64,000 bases of DNA from Kerstersia gyiorum. Its GTDB lineage: Bacteria; Pseudomonadota; Gammaproteobacteria; Burkholderiales; Burkholderiaceae_B. Below, piece after piece: positions 1-9,020 of this stretch (position 1 is the first letter of the stretch; each line of letters starts with the position of its first letter). Location: positions 737,771 through 801,770 of the forward strand of contig NZ_SGWZ01000002.1 of the NCBI RefSeq assembly GCF_004216755.1. The letters run 5' to 3'. The position numbers and the translations under genes were made by a program. The notes under the pieces are model-generated. The model did no database searches. It saw nothing but the letters and a program-made list of their open reading frames with translations, and had not been told where the DNA came from.

Positions 1-22
1 GTTCAAGTTGTTGATTAGTCAT
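1..22 (-). CDS. 5' end of a divergent gene, probably PEP synthase regulatory protein (partial)
   Basis: An ATG on the minus strand at 20-22 opens a frame (MTNQQLE...) that runs off the window edge. In Burkholderiales a ppsR gene (DUF299 bifunctional kinase/pyrophosphorylase controlling PEP synthase) often sits divergently next to ppsA, so this is the natural candidate. Only seven codons are visible, so the identity is inferred from position alone. Confidence 0.4.
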
Positions 23-108
23 ATTTTTTCGTTTTAAGCGCCAAAACGGCGGCAGGGGCGGTACAATTCCGAGCCTTCAGAAGTCACACGATCAGGCCTG
101 TCAGGCTG

Positions 109-159
109 GTTGGGTCAGGGCACCTGCGGTACAGCCGCATGCAGGTACGTTGACCCAAC
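109..159. promoter_or_regulatory. Large imperfect inverted repeat in the ppsA leader
   Basis: Two 19-nt arms at 109-127 and 141-159 are complementary at 16 of 19 positions around a 13-nt loop. The outer arms are GTTGGGTCA/TGACCCAAC and the inner arms ACCTGC/GCAGGT. The dyad lies 30 bp before the ppsA start and has no T-run after it, so it looks like an operator or an mRNA leader structure, not a terminator. Confidence 0.6.
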
Positions 160-189
160 TCGCTTTCTATCCATTGTAAAGGTGACTTC

Positions 190-2562
190 ATGTCTTATGT
201 CGTTTCGTTCGAGCAGCTCCGCATGACGGATGTGGACTCGGTAGGAGGAAAAAACGCATCGCTAGGGGAAATGATCAGCCAGCTGTCCAGCGCCGGTGTC
301 CGGGTGCCTGGCGGCTTTGCCACGACCGCTGAAGCGTTCCGCGATTTCCTCAAGCTTTCGGGCCTGGGTGACCGTATCGCCGAGCGCCTGTCGACGCTGA
401 ATCCGGAAGATGTGCGCGAGCTGGCTGATGCCGGCGCGCAGATCCGCCAGTGGATCATCGACACGCCGCTGCCCGAGCAGCTGGAAAGCGCGATCCGTAC
501 GGCCTTCGCCGAACTGGATGCGGATGGCAAGGGCTCCTTCGCCGTGCGTTCGTCGGCCACCGCCGAAGACTTGCCCGACGCTTCGTTCGCTGGGCAGCAG
601 GAAACCTACCTGAACGTGGTCGGTATCGACGACGTGCTCGAAAAAATCCATCACGTGTTCGCGTCGCTGTACAACGACCGCGCCATCTCCTATCGCGTGC
701 ACAAGGGCTATGCCCACGCTGACGTGGCACTGTCGGCCGGCGTGCAGCGCATGGTGCGTTCCGACAAGGGCAGCGCTGGCGTCATGTTCACCATCGACAC
801 CGAATCCGGTTTCCAGGAAGTGGTGTTCATCACCTCGTCCTACGGCCTGGGCGAAACGGTGGTGCAGGGCGCCGTCAACCCTGACGAGTTCTACGTCTTC
901 AAGCCCGCGCTGGCCGCTGGCAAATATCCCATCATCAGCCGCCGCATCGGTTCCAAGCTGATCAAGATGGAATTCAACCCCGAGCGTACCGACGGCCATG
1001 CCGTGCGTACCGTTGACGTGCCGGTTTCCGAACGCAACCGCTACTCGCTGACCGACGAAGAAGTGATCGAGCTGGCGCGCTATGCCGTTATCATCGAAAA
1101 GCACTACGGCCGTCCGATGGATATCGAGTGGGGCCGTGACGGTGTCGATGGCAAGCTCTACATCCTCCAGGCTCGCCCGGAAACCGTGAAGTCGCAACAA
1201 GGCGAAAACGATGTGCAGCAGCGCTTCCGCCTGAAGGCCACCGGCGACGTGCTGGTGACCGGCCGTGCCATTGGCCAGAAAATCGGCGCCGGCCCCGTGC
1301 GTATCGTGGCTGACATCGCTGAAATGGATAAGGTCCAGCCTGGCGACGTGCTGGTGACCGACATGACCGACCCCAACTGGGAACCGGTGATGAAGCGTGC
1401 TTCGGCTATCGTGACCAACCGTGGCGGCCGTACCTGCCACGCGGCCATCATTGCCCGCGAACTGGGTATCCCGGCTGTCGTGGGTTGCGGCGAAGCCACC
1501 GACATCCTGAAGGAAGGCCAGCAAGTGACGGTTTCGTGCGCCGAAGGCGACGAAGGCCGCATCTATGACGGCCTGATCGAGACCGAAGTCGAGGAAGTGC
1601 GCCGTGGCGCCATGCCGGAAATCGACGTCAAGATCATGATGAACGTCGGTAACCCGCAACTGGCCTTCGATTTCGCGCAGATCCCGAACGCCGGTGTGGG
1701 CCTGGCCCGTCTGGAATTCATCATCAACAACAACATCGGTATCCACCCGAAGGCTGTGCTGGATTATCCGAATGTGGACAGCGAGCTGAAGAAAGCCGTG
1801 GAATCGGCCGCCCGTGGCTACGCCAGCCCGCGCGCCTTCTTCGTTGAAAAGCTGGCCGAAGGCATTGCCACCATCGGCGCCGCCTTCTATCCGAAGCCCG
1901 TCATCCTGCGCATGTCCGACTTCAAGTCGAACGAGTACCGCAAGCTGGTTGGTGGTTCGCGCTATGAGCCCGAGGAAGAGAACCCCATGCTGGGCTTCCG
2001 CGGCGCATCGCGTTATATCGCCGAAGACTTCGCCGAGTGCTTCCGCATGGAATGCGAAGCGCTGAAGAAGGTGCGCGAAGAAATGGGCCTGACCAACGTC
2101 GAAATCATGGTGCCTTTCGTGCGTACCGTGAAACAGGCAGAGAAGGTCATCAGCCTGCTGGGCGAGAACGGCCTGGTTCGGGGCGAAAACGGCCTGCGCG
2201 TCGTGATGATGTGCGAAGTGCCGTCCAACGCCATTCTGGCCGAGCAGTTCCTGGAGCACTTCGACGGCTTCTCGATCGGTTCCAACGACATGACCCAGCT
2301 GACCCTGGGCCTGGATCGCGATTCCGGCATGGAACTGCTGGCTGCCGACTTCGACGAGCGCGACGACGCCATCAAGTTCATGCTGAGCCGCGCCATCCAG
2401 GCTTGCCTGAAGGCTGGCAAGTACGTCGGCATCTGCGGCCAGGGCCCCAGCGATCACCTGGATTTCGCCCAATGGCTGAAGGATGAAGGCATCCTGTCGA
2501 TCTCGCTGAACCCGGATACCGTGGTTGATACCTGGCAGAAGCTGGCTACCACCAGCCGTTGA
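190..2562 (+). CDS. ppsA: Phosphoenolpyruvate synthase
   Basis: Converts pyruvate and ATP to phosphoenolpyruvate, AMP and phosphate, the cytosolic entry to gluconeogenesis. The 790-residue length is typical for PpsA. The order is an N-terminal ATP-binding domain (about residues 1-345), a phosphohistidine swivel domain with GGRTCHAAIIARELG carrying the catalytic His at about 417, and a C-terminal PEP/pyruvate TIM barrel with SIGSNDMTQLTLGLDRD and a conserved Cys near 749 (ICGQGPSDH). The start has an AAAGGTGACTTC ribosome-binding region. It is monocistronic, ends in a strong bidirectional terminator, and is preceded by a large dyad. The probable ppsR upstream would control it by phosphorylation. 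Confidence 0.97.
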   Translation: MSYVVSFEQLRMTDVDSVGGKNASLGEMISQLSSAGVRVPGGFATTAEAFRDFLKLSGLGDRIAERLSTLNPEDVRELADAGAQIRQWIIDTPLPEQLESAIRTAFAELDADGKGSFAVRSSATAEDLPDASFAGQQETYLNVVGIDDVLEKIHHVFASLYNDRAISYRVHKGYAHADVALSAGVQRMVRSDKGSAGVMFTIDTESGFQEVVFITSSYGLGETVVQGAVNPDEFYVFKPALAAGKYPIISRRIGSKLIKMEFNPERTDGHAVRTVDVPVSERNRYSLTDEEVIELARYAVIIEKHYGRPMDIEWGRDGVDGKLYILQARPETVKSQQGENDVQQRFRLKATGDVLVTGRAIGQKIGAGPVRIVADIAEMDKVQPGDVLVTDMTDPNWEPVMKRASAIVTNRGGRTCHAAIIARELGIPAVVGCGEATDILKEGQQVTVSCAEGDEGRIYDGLIETEVEEVRRGAMPEIDVKIMMNVGNPQLAFDFAQIPNAGVGLARLEFIINNNIGIHPKAVLDYPNVDSELKKAVESAARGYASPRAFFVEKLAEGIATIGAAFYPKPVILRMSDFKSNEYRKLVGGSRYEPEEENPMLGFRGASRYIAEDFAECFRMECEALKKVREEMGLTNVEIMVPFVRTVKQAEKVISLLGENGLVRGENGLRVVMMCEVPSNAILAEQFLEHFDGFSIGSNDMTQLTLGLDRDSGMELLAADFDERDDAIKFMLSRAIQACLKAGKYVGICGQGPSDHLDFAQWLKDEGILSISLNPDTVVDTWQKLATTSR

Positions 2563-2614
2563 TCCGGTTCTGTTCCCGGCTGCCTGTGAAGGTAGCCGGG
2601 GCCTCGAACCCATC

Positions 2615-2650
2615 AAAAATGCCTCCGGAATTTTTCCGGAGGCATTTTTT
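2615..2650 (+). terminator. Bidirectional rho-independent terminator between ppsA and the MFS gene
   Basis: Arms at 2615-2630 and 2634-2649 (AAAAATGCCTCCGGAA and its complement) are perfect around TTT and end in T6 on the plus side and A5 on the other. It serves the convergent ppsA and MFS genes. Confidence 0.93.
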
Positions 2651-2689
2651 CTTTGCCGAAGCGTTGTTTCAATGTGATGTAGGCGACGT

Positions 2690-3913
2690 TCAGGGTTGCT
2701 GCGCTGCCGGACGCGTGCCCAGCAGCGCGAAGGCTACCAGTACCGATGCGCCGACCAGGACAGACGATGCCAGGTAAACCGCCGACATTCCCCAATTGCG
2801 TGCAACCAGGCCTGCCAGGGGACTGGTAATGCCCATGGAAATATCCAGGCACGCCACATACGCGCCCATGGCCAGGCTGCGGCTCTGCGGCGGGGCGCGG
2901 CGGACAGCTTCCACGCCAAAGCCGGGAAACGCCAGCGAGTAACCGAAGCCGCTCAGCGCCGCGCCGAAATATGCCATTCCTGCGGAATCCGCCATCCAGA
3001 TCATGATCTGGCCGACCATCTCCACAATGACGCATACCAGGGCCACCCAGGCGCCGCCGATGCGATCCGGCAAGTGCCCGAAGAAGATGCGCGCCACGAT
3101 GAAGGCGACACCGAAAGCGGTAAATGCCAGCGGAGCATTATCCCAGCCCTTGCTCGCAAACAGCAGCGCGATAAAGGCAGTAATCACGCCGAAACCGATG
3201 CTGCACAGCGCCAGCCCCAGGCCGGGCAGCCAGACTGTCCCCAACACCTTGTAGAACGATGCGCGGCGCGTGGCCGAAGGGGGCACCTGCCTCATGCGGG
3301 CGATGCAAGCCAGAGCCAGCAGCGGCAGCAGTATGGTCGCCACGCCTATGCCGGTAAACCCCTGGCGGGCATACACCCAGCCGCCTGCGGGCGCGCCCAG
3401 CGCATAGGCGGCGAACATGGCCATGCCGGTCCAGGCCATGACCTTGCCGGCGCTACCGGCACCGACCAGGGCAATCCCCCAACCCAGGGCGCCAGTCACG
3501 ATCAGGCTTTCACCGACGGCCAGCATGACGCGCCCAACCAGGACCAGCAAGGTCGAGGCCACGGGTGCATCGATGCACAGCATGGATAGCAGGTAGGCCA
3601 CGCCGGAGGCCGAGGCGACCAGGAAGCCCAGGGTGACGGCGCGGCCGGTGCCTTGCACATCGGCATGATTCCCGGCCCACGGCCGGGACAGCAAGGCGCC
3701 GACGAACTGCGCCCCCACCACTATGCCTATGACCAGCGGGCCCATGCCCAGGCGGTCGTGCAGGTGCAGCGGCAAAACCGCCAGCTGCATGCCCATATTG
3801 AAGAAACTGATGAAGACTGCGAAAGTGATCGGCAGCAGGACAAGGAACACATTGTCAGCCTGGCGGCCACCTGTTGCTGGGGACACTTTGCCCCCAGTAT
3901 TTTGTTTATGCAT
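2690..3913 (-). CDS. MFS transporter, YhhS/YfcJ-like exporter
   Basis: A 407-residue major facilitator with about 12 hydrophobic segments. The loop after TM2 carries SRPWAGNHADVQGTGRAV, resembling the YhhS/YfcJ (UPF0226) branch of putative drug or sugar efflux proteins. The N-terminus has a hydrophilic stretch of about 25 residues before TM1. The substrate is unknown. It is transcribed away from a TetR gene 457 bp upstream, and a perfect inverted repeat lies at 3964-3998 in its promoter region, so control by that TetR protein is plausible but not shown. It converges on ppsA. Confidence 0.85.
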   Translation of the reverse strand: MHKQNTGGKVSPATGGRQADNVFLVLLPITFAVFISFFNMGMQLAVLPLHLHDRLGMGPLVIGIVVGAQFVGALLSRPWAGNHADVQGTGRAVTLGFLVASASGVAYLLSMLCIDAPVASTLLVLVGRVMLAVGESLIVTGALGWGIALVGAGSAGKVMAWTGMAMFAAYALGAPAGGWVYARQGFTGIGVATILLPLLALACIARMRQVPPSATRRASFYKVLGTVWLPGLGLALCSIGFGVITAFIALLFASKGWDNAPLAFTAFGVAFIVARIFFGHLPDRIGGAWVALVCVIVEMVGQIMIWMADSAGMAYFGAALSGFGYSLAFPGFGVEAVRRAPPQSRSLAMGAYVACLDISMGITSPLAGLVARNWGMSAVYLASSVLVGASVLVAFALLGTRPAAQQP

Positions 3914-4370
3914 GAAAGCAACCTGTATGGAAAAATGGGCCAGTACGCCTAGGGGCGCACGTGGAATGCGACGAAAACACGAATGATTCGTCGCATTCAG
4001 AATACGGCCTGGCCTTGGAATTTTCTATTCGCATGCGGGTTCGCATTTTTGGCTTGCGAACAATGTATTGAATGGACGCAAAACCATGGCCAAAAGGTAG
4101 CCTTCACGGCATAAATCAGCGCAAATATCCTTTGGCGGCGATTTATTGCATCACTCGGATGCCTTTGATGTTCACATATGTACTCAGAAACCACCTGGCA
4201 TGGCATACGCCGCACTGCGCCGCATACCGATTGGCAGATTGCGGGAACGCATCATCGCCAGGACGTTGCATGGCGTTGAAACAGCGTCTAGGCGTGCTTG
4301 CTGGCAGCCGATAGAATGCGTCCATCTTCTGTCTATCTGCATCGCGCATTGCGCGCTAGGGTGATCTGCC
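3914..4370. other. Divergent intergenic region between MFS and TetR genes
   Basis: The 457 bp hold the promoters of both flanking genes. Apart from the dyad at 3964-3998 I see no gene or RNA. The centre (about 4020-4330) is noticeably less GC-rich than the genes beside it. Short frames here have no ribosome-binding site and no recognisable product. Confidence 0.5.
3964..3998. promoter_or_regulatory. Perfect 12-bp inverted repeat upstream of the MFS gene
   Basis: Arms GAATGCGACGAA (3964-3975) and TTCGTCGCATTC (3987-3998) flank an 11-nt spacer. The site is 51 bp before the MFS start, a fitting position for a repressor operator. It has no T-run and so is not a terminator. Confidence 0.6.
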
Positions 4371-5021
4371 ATGGCTTCCAGCCTGCCTCTGAATCCCAGG
4401 AAAAAGCCCCGCCAGGCCAGGTCGGAAGGCTTGGTCGCGGCCATTCTGGAGGCGGCAGCCCAGGTTCTGGCCGAAGTGGGCGCCACTCGGTTCACGACTG
4501 CCAGGGTCGCCGAGCGTGCGGGCGTCAGCGTGGGTTCGCTCTACCAGTATTTTCCTAACAAGGCGGCCATCCTGTTTCGCCTGCAGGTGGATGAATGGCA
4601 GCGTACCAGCAGCATGATGCGAGGAATCGTCGAAGACGCCAGCAAGCTGCCGCATGAACGCATCCGGGAACTGGTGCGTGTTTTCTTCCGCTCCGAGTGT
4701 GAAGAGGCCGCAATGCGGGTGGCGCTCAGCGACGCGGCGCCGCTATATCGCGATACCCAGGAAACCAGCAAGTTCCGCCATTCGGGCCGGGAGATCATCC
4801 GGCAATATGTAAAGGATGCCTTGCCGGCGAATGTCCCTGCCGAAGCGCAGGATACGGCGGCGGAGATTCTGCGCCTGACACTGACGTCGGCCGGCAAGCG
4901 CTATTCCGAATCGCCTCGCAGCCAGGAAGAAACCTTGCGCTATGCGGAGGCCATGGCGGATATGTTCATTGCCTACATGGATGCGCTCGCATCCCGCTAC
5001 GCAGGCCCGGCCCCGGCATGA
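4371..5021 (+). CDS. TetR/AcrR family transcriptional regulator
   Basis: A 216-residue one-component repressor. The N-terminal helix-turn-helix spans about residues 15-62, with the signature FTTARVAERAGVSVGSLYQYFPNK, and the rest is an all-helical ligand-binding and dimerisation domain. It lies divergent to the MFS exporter, the usual arrangement for a TetR repressor and its efflux target. Its last bases overlap the terminator region of the yncE-like gene arriving from the right. The ligand cannot be read from the sequence. Confidence 0.85.
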   Translation: MASSLPLNPRKKPRQARSEGLVAAILEAAAQVLAEVGATRFTTARVAERAGVSVGSLYQYFPNKAAILFRLQVDEWQRTSSMMRGIVEDASKLPHERIRELVRVFFRSECEEAAMRVALSDAAPLYRDTQETSKFRHSGREIIRQYVKDALPANVPAEAQDTAAEILRLTLTSAGKRYSESPRSQEETLRYAEAMADMFIAYMDALASRYAGPAPA

Positions 5022-5066
5022 AAAATGCCGGGGCGATCTGCCATCAATGTGGCAGGCCACCCCGGC
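5022..5066 (-). terminator. Terminator of the yncE-like gene
   Basis: On the minus strand GCCGGGG (5060-5066) pairs with CCCCGGC (5027-5033), with a nested CTGCCA/TGGCAG stem, and is followed by ATTTTT. The structure abuts the convergent TetR stop codon. Confidence 0.75.
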
Positions 5067-5144
5067 GGACATGGCTAGTGCCAGGCTGCCTTTGGCTTCC
5101 GAGAAAGGCTGGCCCGAAGCTTGGGCAGGCCAGCAGGCGGTCAC

Positions 5145-6530
5145 TCAACGCTTGGGCGACACGCGGCGGATGTGATCGCCGTTGGGGTCTTCGGCGCCCT
5201 TGGACTTGTTCACGACAAACACATGTCCCTTGCCATCCGTACCCAGGTGGTTGGGATAGGTGCCGCCATCGAGGTTGGCGACGATCTTGCCATCTGCATC
5301 GACTACGCTAATGCTGCCGGCGCCGCGGTTGGCGACATAGGCCAGGCCGCTGACTGCGTCGTAGCTGACGTTGAGCGGACCTGCGCCCGTTTTGACGTCG
5401 TGCAGCACCTTGCCGTCGCGCAGATCCACGATCAGAAGGTTATCGCTGCCTTGCGCCGTGACGTACAGGCGCTGGCCTTGCGGGTTCACTGCCACACCGA
5501 TCGCCGAGCGGGCGCCGGGGATGTCGATGATGCGGTCCACCGTGCCGCTGGCCGTGTCGATGACGGCGGCCTCGGGCGTGCTCATGCTGACGGTATAGAG
5601 CTTGCCGTTGGCGGCATCCAGCGCCAGGCTGGCCGGGGCGAAGTCTTCGCCGCGCACCTTGCTTTGCGGCTCTATGGTGGCCAGTGGCGCCAGGGTCTTG
5701 GCATCGAATACGGCGATTTGCCCCGAACCGGAGGCAAAGACCTTGCCGCGCGCAGTGTCCACCACGATATCGCGGCCGTGGGGCAGCACGCCCGGTTCGA
5801 ATTGCTTGACCAGCTTGAGGTCGCTGGCGCGATACACCGCAACGGTATTGTCACGCGTATTGGTGGTCCACACGTTGCCGTTGGCCTCGTCGACGCCTAC
5901 GCCATACACGGCGTAAAGATGGCCGTCATCCCGGCCCGCGACGGGCAGGGCATCGACCTGCGCCTCAATGGCCAGCGTCTCGGGGTTGATCTTCAGCAGT
6001 TTGGAAGCCTTGACTGGCGGGCGCCCGACCGCCGAGGTGACATACAAGGCATTGTTGGCCGGGCTGAATACGACCTGGTAGAGGCCAGGCACCAACTTCT
6101 GGCTATCCACCTGGAATTTGTCGGCGCCACTGAGCGGCAGGACAGGCGAGATTTTCAGATTATGCAGTGCAGTGGCGTTGGGCTCGCTGGCATTCACGAC
6201 GATGGCATGAATGCCCGGTGCAGCATCGGCCGGGATGTCTATGCTGGCTTCGAATTCACCTTTCTCATTGGCCTGGTACGGCGTCTTGGGATTCAGTACC
6301 GTCTGCCCGCGTGTCAGCGTGATTTTCTGTCCAGGCACGAAAGAAAATCCCTCCAACACTGCTTTTCCGCCAGGAACGACAACATCCTTGGCCCAGAGCC
6401 GGCCCTTGAAATCGGCATCGGGCTGGCTGAACACCGAGGCGGCGCCAGCAACCGGCATGGCGCACATCAAGGCCAGGGCGAAGCAGGAAATGCGCCAGCG
6501 CCGTGCGGCGCAAGGAGAGCTAGCAGTCAT
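5145..6530 (-). CDS. YncE-like secreted beta-propeller (YVTN repeat) protein
   Basis: Starting at the ATG at 6530 gives 461 residues with a signal peptide (ISCFALALMCAMPVAGAAS), so the product is probably periplasmic. An N-terminal region of about 100 residues is followed by repeated propeller blades with phrases such as LYVTSAVG, VNPQGQRLYVTAQGSDNLL and LAYVANRGAGSISVVDADG. A longer frame begins at 6611 but would bury the signal peptide. In E. coli yncE lies beside the TonB receptor gene yncD and is Fur-regulated. Here too the gene follows a TonB receptor on the same strand. The family's biochemical role is unsettled. Confidence 0.82.
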   Translation of the reverse strand: MTASSPCAARRWRISCFALALMCAMPVAGAASVFSQPDADFKGRLWAKDVVVPGGKAVLEGFSFVPGQKITLTRGQTVLNPKTPYQANEKGEFEASIDIPADAAPGIHAIVVNASEPNATALHNLKISPVLPLSGADKFQVDSQKLVPGLYQVVFSPANNALYVTSAVGRPPVKASKLLKINPETLAIEAQVDALPVAGRDDGHLYAVYGVGVDEANGNVWTTNTRDNTVAVYRASDLKLVKQFEPGVLPHGRDIVVDTARGKVFASGSGQIAVFDAKTLAPLATIEPQSKVRGEDFAPASLALDAANGKLYTVSMSTPEAAVIDTASGTVDRIIDIPGARSAIGVAVNPQGQRLYVTAQGSDNLLIVDLRDGKVLHDVKTGAGPLNVSYDAVSGLAYVANRGAGSISVVDADGKIVANLDGGTYPNHLGTDGKGHVFVVNKSKGAEDPNGDHIRRVSPKR

Positions 6531-6657
6531 GTCTCTTACCTTTAAGTCTGAAGAAGTAGGGGATGGTTTGCGTGGTCGCCCGAGCAGGCGAGGCTGCACA
6601 CGTACCAACAACAGGAAAGAAAACCAGGCATGGAAGGGATACCATTAAAAGGCTGAC

Positions 6658-6726
6658 GGCCAGCACGGTTGCGCGTGCTGGCCACTATCGGGAAAGACAC
6701 CTTGCGCCAGTGCTGGGTGTCTTTCC
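6658..6726 (-). terminator. Two consecutive hairpins between the TonB receptor and yncE-like genes
   Basis: Perfect arms GGCCAGCACG/CGTGCTGGCC (6658-6667, 6674-6683) and GGAAAGACACC/GGTGTCTTTCC (6691-6701, 6716-6726). On the minus strand the last hairpin is followed by a short CCTTTTAA stretch. This may be a partial terminator or a processing/stability element that makes the downstream gene sub-stoichiometric. Confidence 0.6.
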
Positions 6727-6768
6727 GTCAGGCGAGGGCAAAAGACGGCGTCCAGGATTCCGCTGGAA

Positions 6769-8829
6769 TTAGAAACGTGCCGTCATGCCGACGAAGAATT
6801 CGCGGCGTGGAATGTAATAACCATAGCCGCTATCGCTATCCACATGCTTGTTGAACAGGTTGGTCACGCCGGCGCGCAAAGTGATGTTGTCAGCGACAGT
6901 GTAGTTGGCCGACAGATCTGCCGTGGTATAGGCCTTGACGAAGGTATCCTTGGCGCCCAACTGCTTGCCGGTAAAGTTCGCTGCCAGACGCAGGCTCAGG
7001 GATTCCGTGGCAAACCAGTCCAGGGCGGAATACATGGACAGCTTGGGCGTGTCGATCAGGGTTTCGTCCGTCGTCAGGTTTTTCGCCTCGATCATGTAGG
7101 TACCGGTCGTGTTCCACTCGAGATCCTTGGTCAGCGCCACGCGCAGTGACCCTTCCAGGCCCTGCGTGCGGGCGCGCTCGATATTGGCCTGGCGCGTCCA
7201 CCAGATATCGTAGTACTTGCCCAATGCTTCATACTGGATCTTGTTGCGGAAATTGGTATGGAAGTAGGTCAGTCCGGCACCCAGGCGGGCCGTGTCATAC
7301 TCGAAGCCGATTTCCGAACTGGTGCTGGTTTCCGGTTTCAGGTCGGGGTTGCCGGCCATGTAGCACCCCCCAGTCGTATAACCGAGAGGAATCAGGCTGC
7401 TACAACCGCGTCCGCGCGACCAGGTGGTTGCGCCGGGCGAGTTTTCCTTGAAGCTGGGCGCGCGGAAGCCACGCGACACGCCACCACGGATCGTCCAGTC
7501 GGAAACCGGGTGCCAGACCAGGTAGCCCCTGGGGCTGTAGTGAGTGCCGTAATCCTTGTGATGGTCAGCACGCAGGCCCAGCGTCAGCAACAGGTTCTCG
7601 CGCAGCGTCAATTGGTCTTCGAGGAAGAGGGCGCTGGTGTTGCCCGATACCTTGGGGCTGTCGCTCATCGGATTGCCATCCACGTCGATAGGCAGGCCGG
7701 ATACACCGATAGTGTCCGTATTCACCAGCTTTTCGTGCTTCCACTGCCCGCCGACCGTCAGCATCTGCTTCACGCCCAGCGTGAACGGCATATCCAGACT
7801 TGCATCAGCAATGGTTTCTTCCGAGCTTTGCTCTCCATTGACAATGTGGCTATCGTACTTGTTCTGGTACACACGCACCTTGGAAGTACCGAAGCCCCAG
7901 CGTCCTTCATGAGCAATGGCATAACTGTTGCGCCGCAGGCGCTCGGGGCCCCAGGATTCCTGGTTTTTGCCATCCTCGTCGAGTGACGAAGGATTTTTGC
8001 GGCGTTGCAAGCCATAGCCGACTTCGACAGTCAGATCTTGGTGACTGGTCAGGGCCCAAGTCAGCTTGGCATCGAGGTTCTCGTCTTTCACGCCGCCGGA
8101 ACCGTCCGCATAGCCGTCCTTCAGGTCGACCTCATCCGGGTCCACCTTGTCGATGCCTCCTGTCAGGCGCAGGCCAACCTTGTCGGTGACCGGGCCGGAA
8201 ATCATGAAGCCTGCCTGGAAGCTGTCGCCGCGGTCGGAATCTCCCGGCCGGGTGTAGTTGGTCGTAACCTGTCCGCCCCAGACCGGAGCGATCTTGCGCG
8301 TAATAATGTTGATCACACCGCCCATGGCATCGGAACCATACAGGGAAGACATCGGTCCACGTACAACTTCGATACGTTCGATCATGTCGGGCGTCAGCCA
8401 GTTCAAATCCTGGCGGCCGAGATCGGCACGATAATTGGTATCGGCCGAACGTCCCATGCGTTTGCCATCGACCAGGATCAGCGTGTACTGTTCCGGTAGG
8501 CCACGGATGCTGATCTTGGATTGCGGACCATAGCTGTTCAGGCCGCCGCTGACGCCCGGTACACGGCGCAGCAGCTGGTTGAGGTCATAGACCGGTTGCC
8601 GTTCGATATCCTCGCGGGTAATGACGGTAATGCTGGCCGGGGCATCGCGCACATCCACGCCCGACCCGGTAGCAGTCACAACGATCTGACTGAGCTGTGC
8701 CACACCTTCTTCAATGGCAGGGGCGTTATTCTCGTCAGTTTGCTGGGCAGAGGCCGCCGTGCTGGCGAGTGCGGCGCAAATGGCCAAGTATGTCGGTGCG
8801 AGACGCAGACTGTTCCGCTGGATAGGCAT
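6769..8829 (-). CDS. TonB-dependent outer-membrane receptor, FepA-like
   Basis: A 686-residue outer-membrane receptor for a ferric siderophore, probably catecholate-type, powered by TonB. There is a signal peptide (cleavage near ASTAASAQQ), a TonB-box-like SQIVVTATG near residue 46, a plug domain (about 55-185: DAPASITVITREDIE, IRGLPEQYTLILVDGKRMG, IERIEVVRGPMSSLYGSDA, GGVINIITRK), then a 22-strand barrel ending in the classic aromatic C-terminus (FFVGMTARF). The C-terminal YGYYIPRREFFVG resembles FepA/PfeA/BfeA receptors. A Fur-box-like sequence lies about 190 bp upstream, and a YncE-like gene follows. The exact siderophore is not determined. Confidence 0.92.
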   Translation of the reverse strand: MPIQRNSLRLAPTYLAICAALASTAASAQQTDENNAPAIEEGVAQLSQIVVTATGSGVDVRDAPASITVITREDIERQPVYDLNQLLRRVPGVSGGLNSYGPQSKISIRGLPEQYTLILVDGKRMGRSADTNYRADLGRQDLNWLTPDMIERIEVVRGPMSSLYGSDAMGGVINIITRKIAPVWGGQVTTNYTRPGDSDRGDSFQAGFMISGPVTDKVGLRLTGGIDKVDPDEVDLKDGYADGSGGVKDENLDAKLTWALTSHQDLTVEVGYGLQRRKNPSSLDEDGKNQESWGPERLRRNSYAIAHEGRWGFGTSKVRVYQNKYDSHIVNGEQSSEETIADASLDMPFTLGVKQMLTVGGQWKHEKLVNTDTIGVSGLPIDVDGNPMSDSPKVSGNTSALFLEDQLTLRENLLLTLGLRADHHKDYGTHYSPRGYLVWHPVSDWTIRGGVSRGFRAPSFKENSPGATTWSRGRGCSSLIPLGYTTGGCYMAGNPDLKPETSTSSEIGFEYDTARLGAGLTYFHTNFRNKIQYEALGKYYDIWWTRQANIERARTQGLEGSLRVALTKDLEWNTTGTYMIEAKNLTTDETLIDTPKLSMYSALDWFATESLSLRLAANFTGKQLGAKDTFVKAYTTADLSANYTVADNITLRAGVTNLFNKHVDSDSGYGYYIPRREFFVGMTARF

Positions 8830-8892
8830 TGCTGGGTGTGTCCTGTAGATATCTTTAGATGTTGCGGGATACTTGTTGGTAATGCAGTTTCG

Positions 8893-8917
8893 TTAAGAGA
8901 AACGATTCGCATCTTAA
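8893..8917. promoter_or_regulatory. Second candidate Fur/operator site nearer the receptor start
   Basis: TTAAGA (8893-8898) and TCTTAA (8912-8917) form an inverted repeat around GAAACGATTCGCA. The core AACGATTCGCATC is like Fur boxes of the AATGATTCGCATT kind. It sits 64 bp before the receptor start, a better promoter distance than the site at 9021. Confidence 0.4.
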
Positions 8918-9020
8918 GTTCTGTTTCAGATAGTTCCTAGTCGCACCATGAAAGAACCATTTATCTTTGGACTACTTTGGAAAACTAGCCGGAACTTTTC
9001 CTTTTTGTGGCAGCAAAAAG

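Noticed and set aside
262..2616. Very long open frame antisense to ppsA
   Set aside because: It mirrors the codon bias of ppsA in a GC-rich genome, has no recognisable domain, and ppsA is unmistakable.
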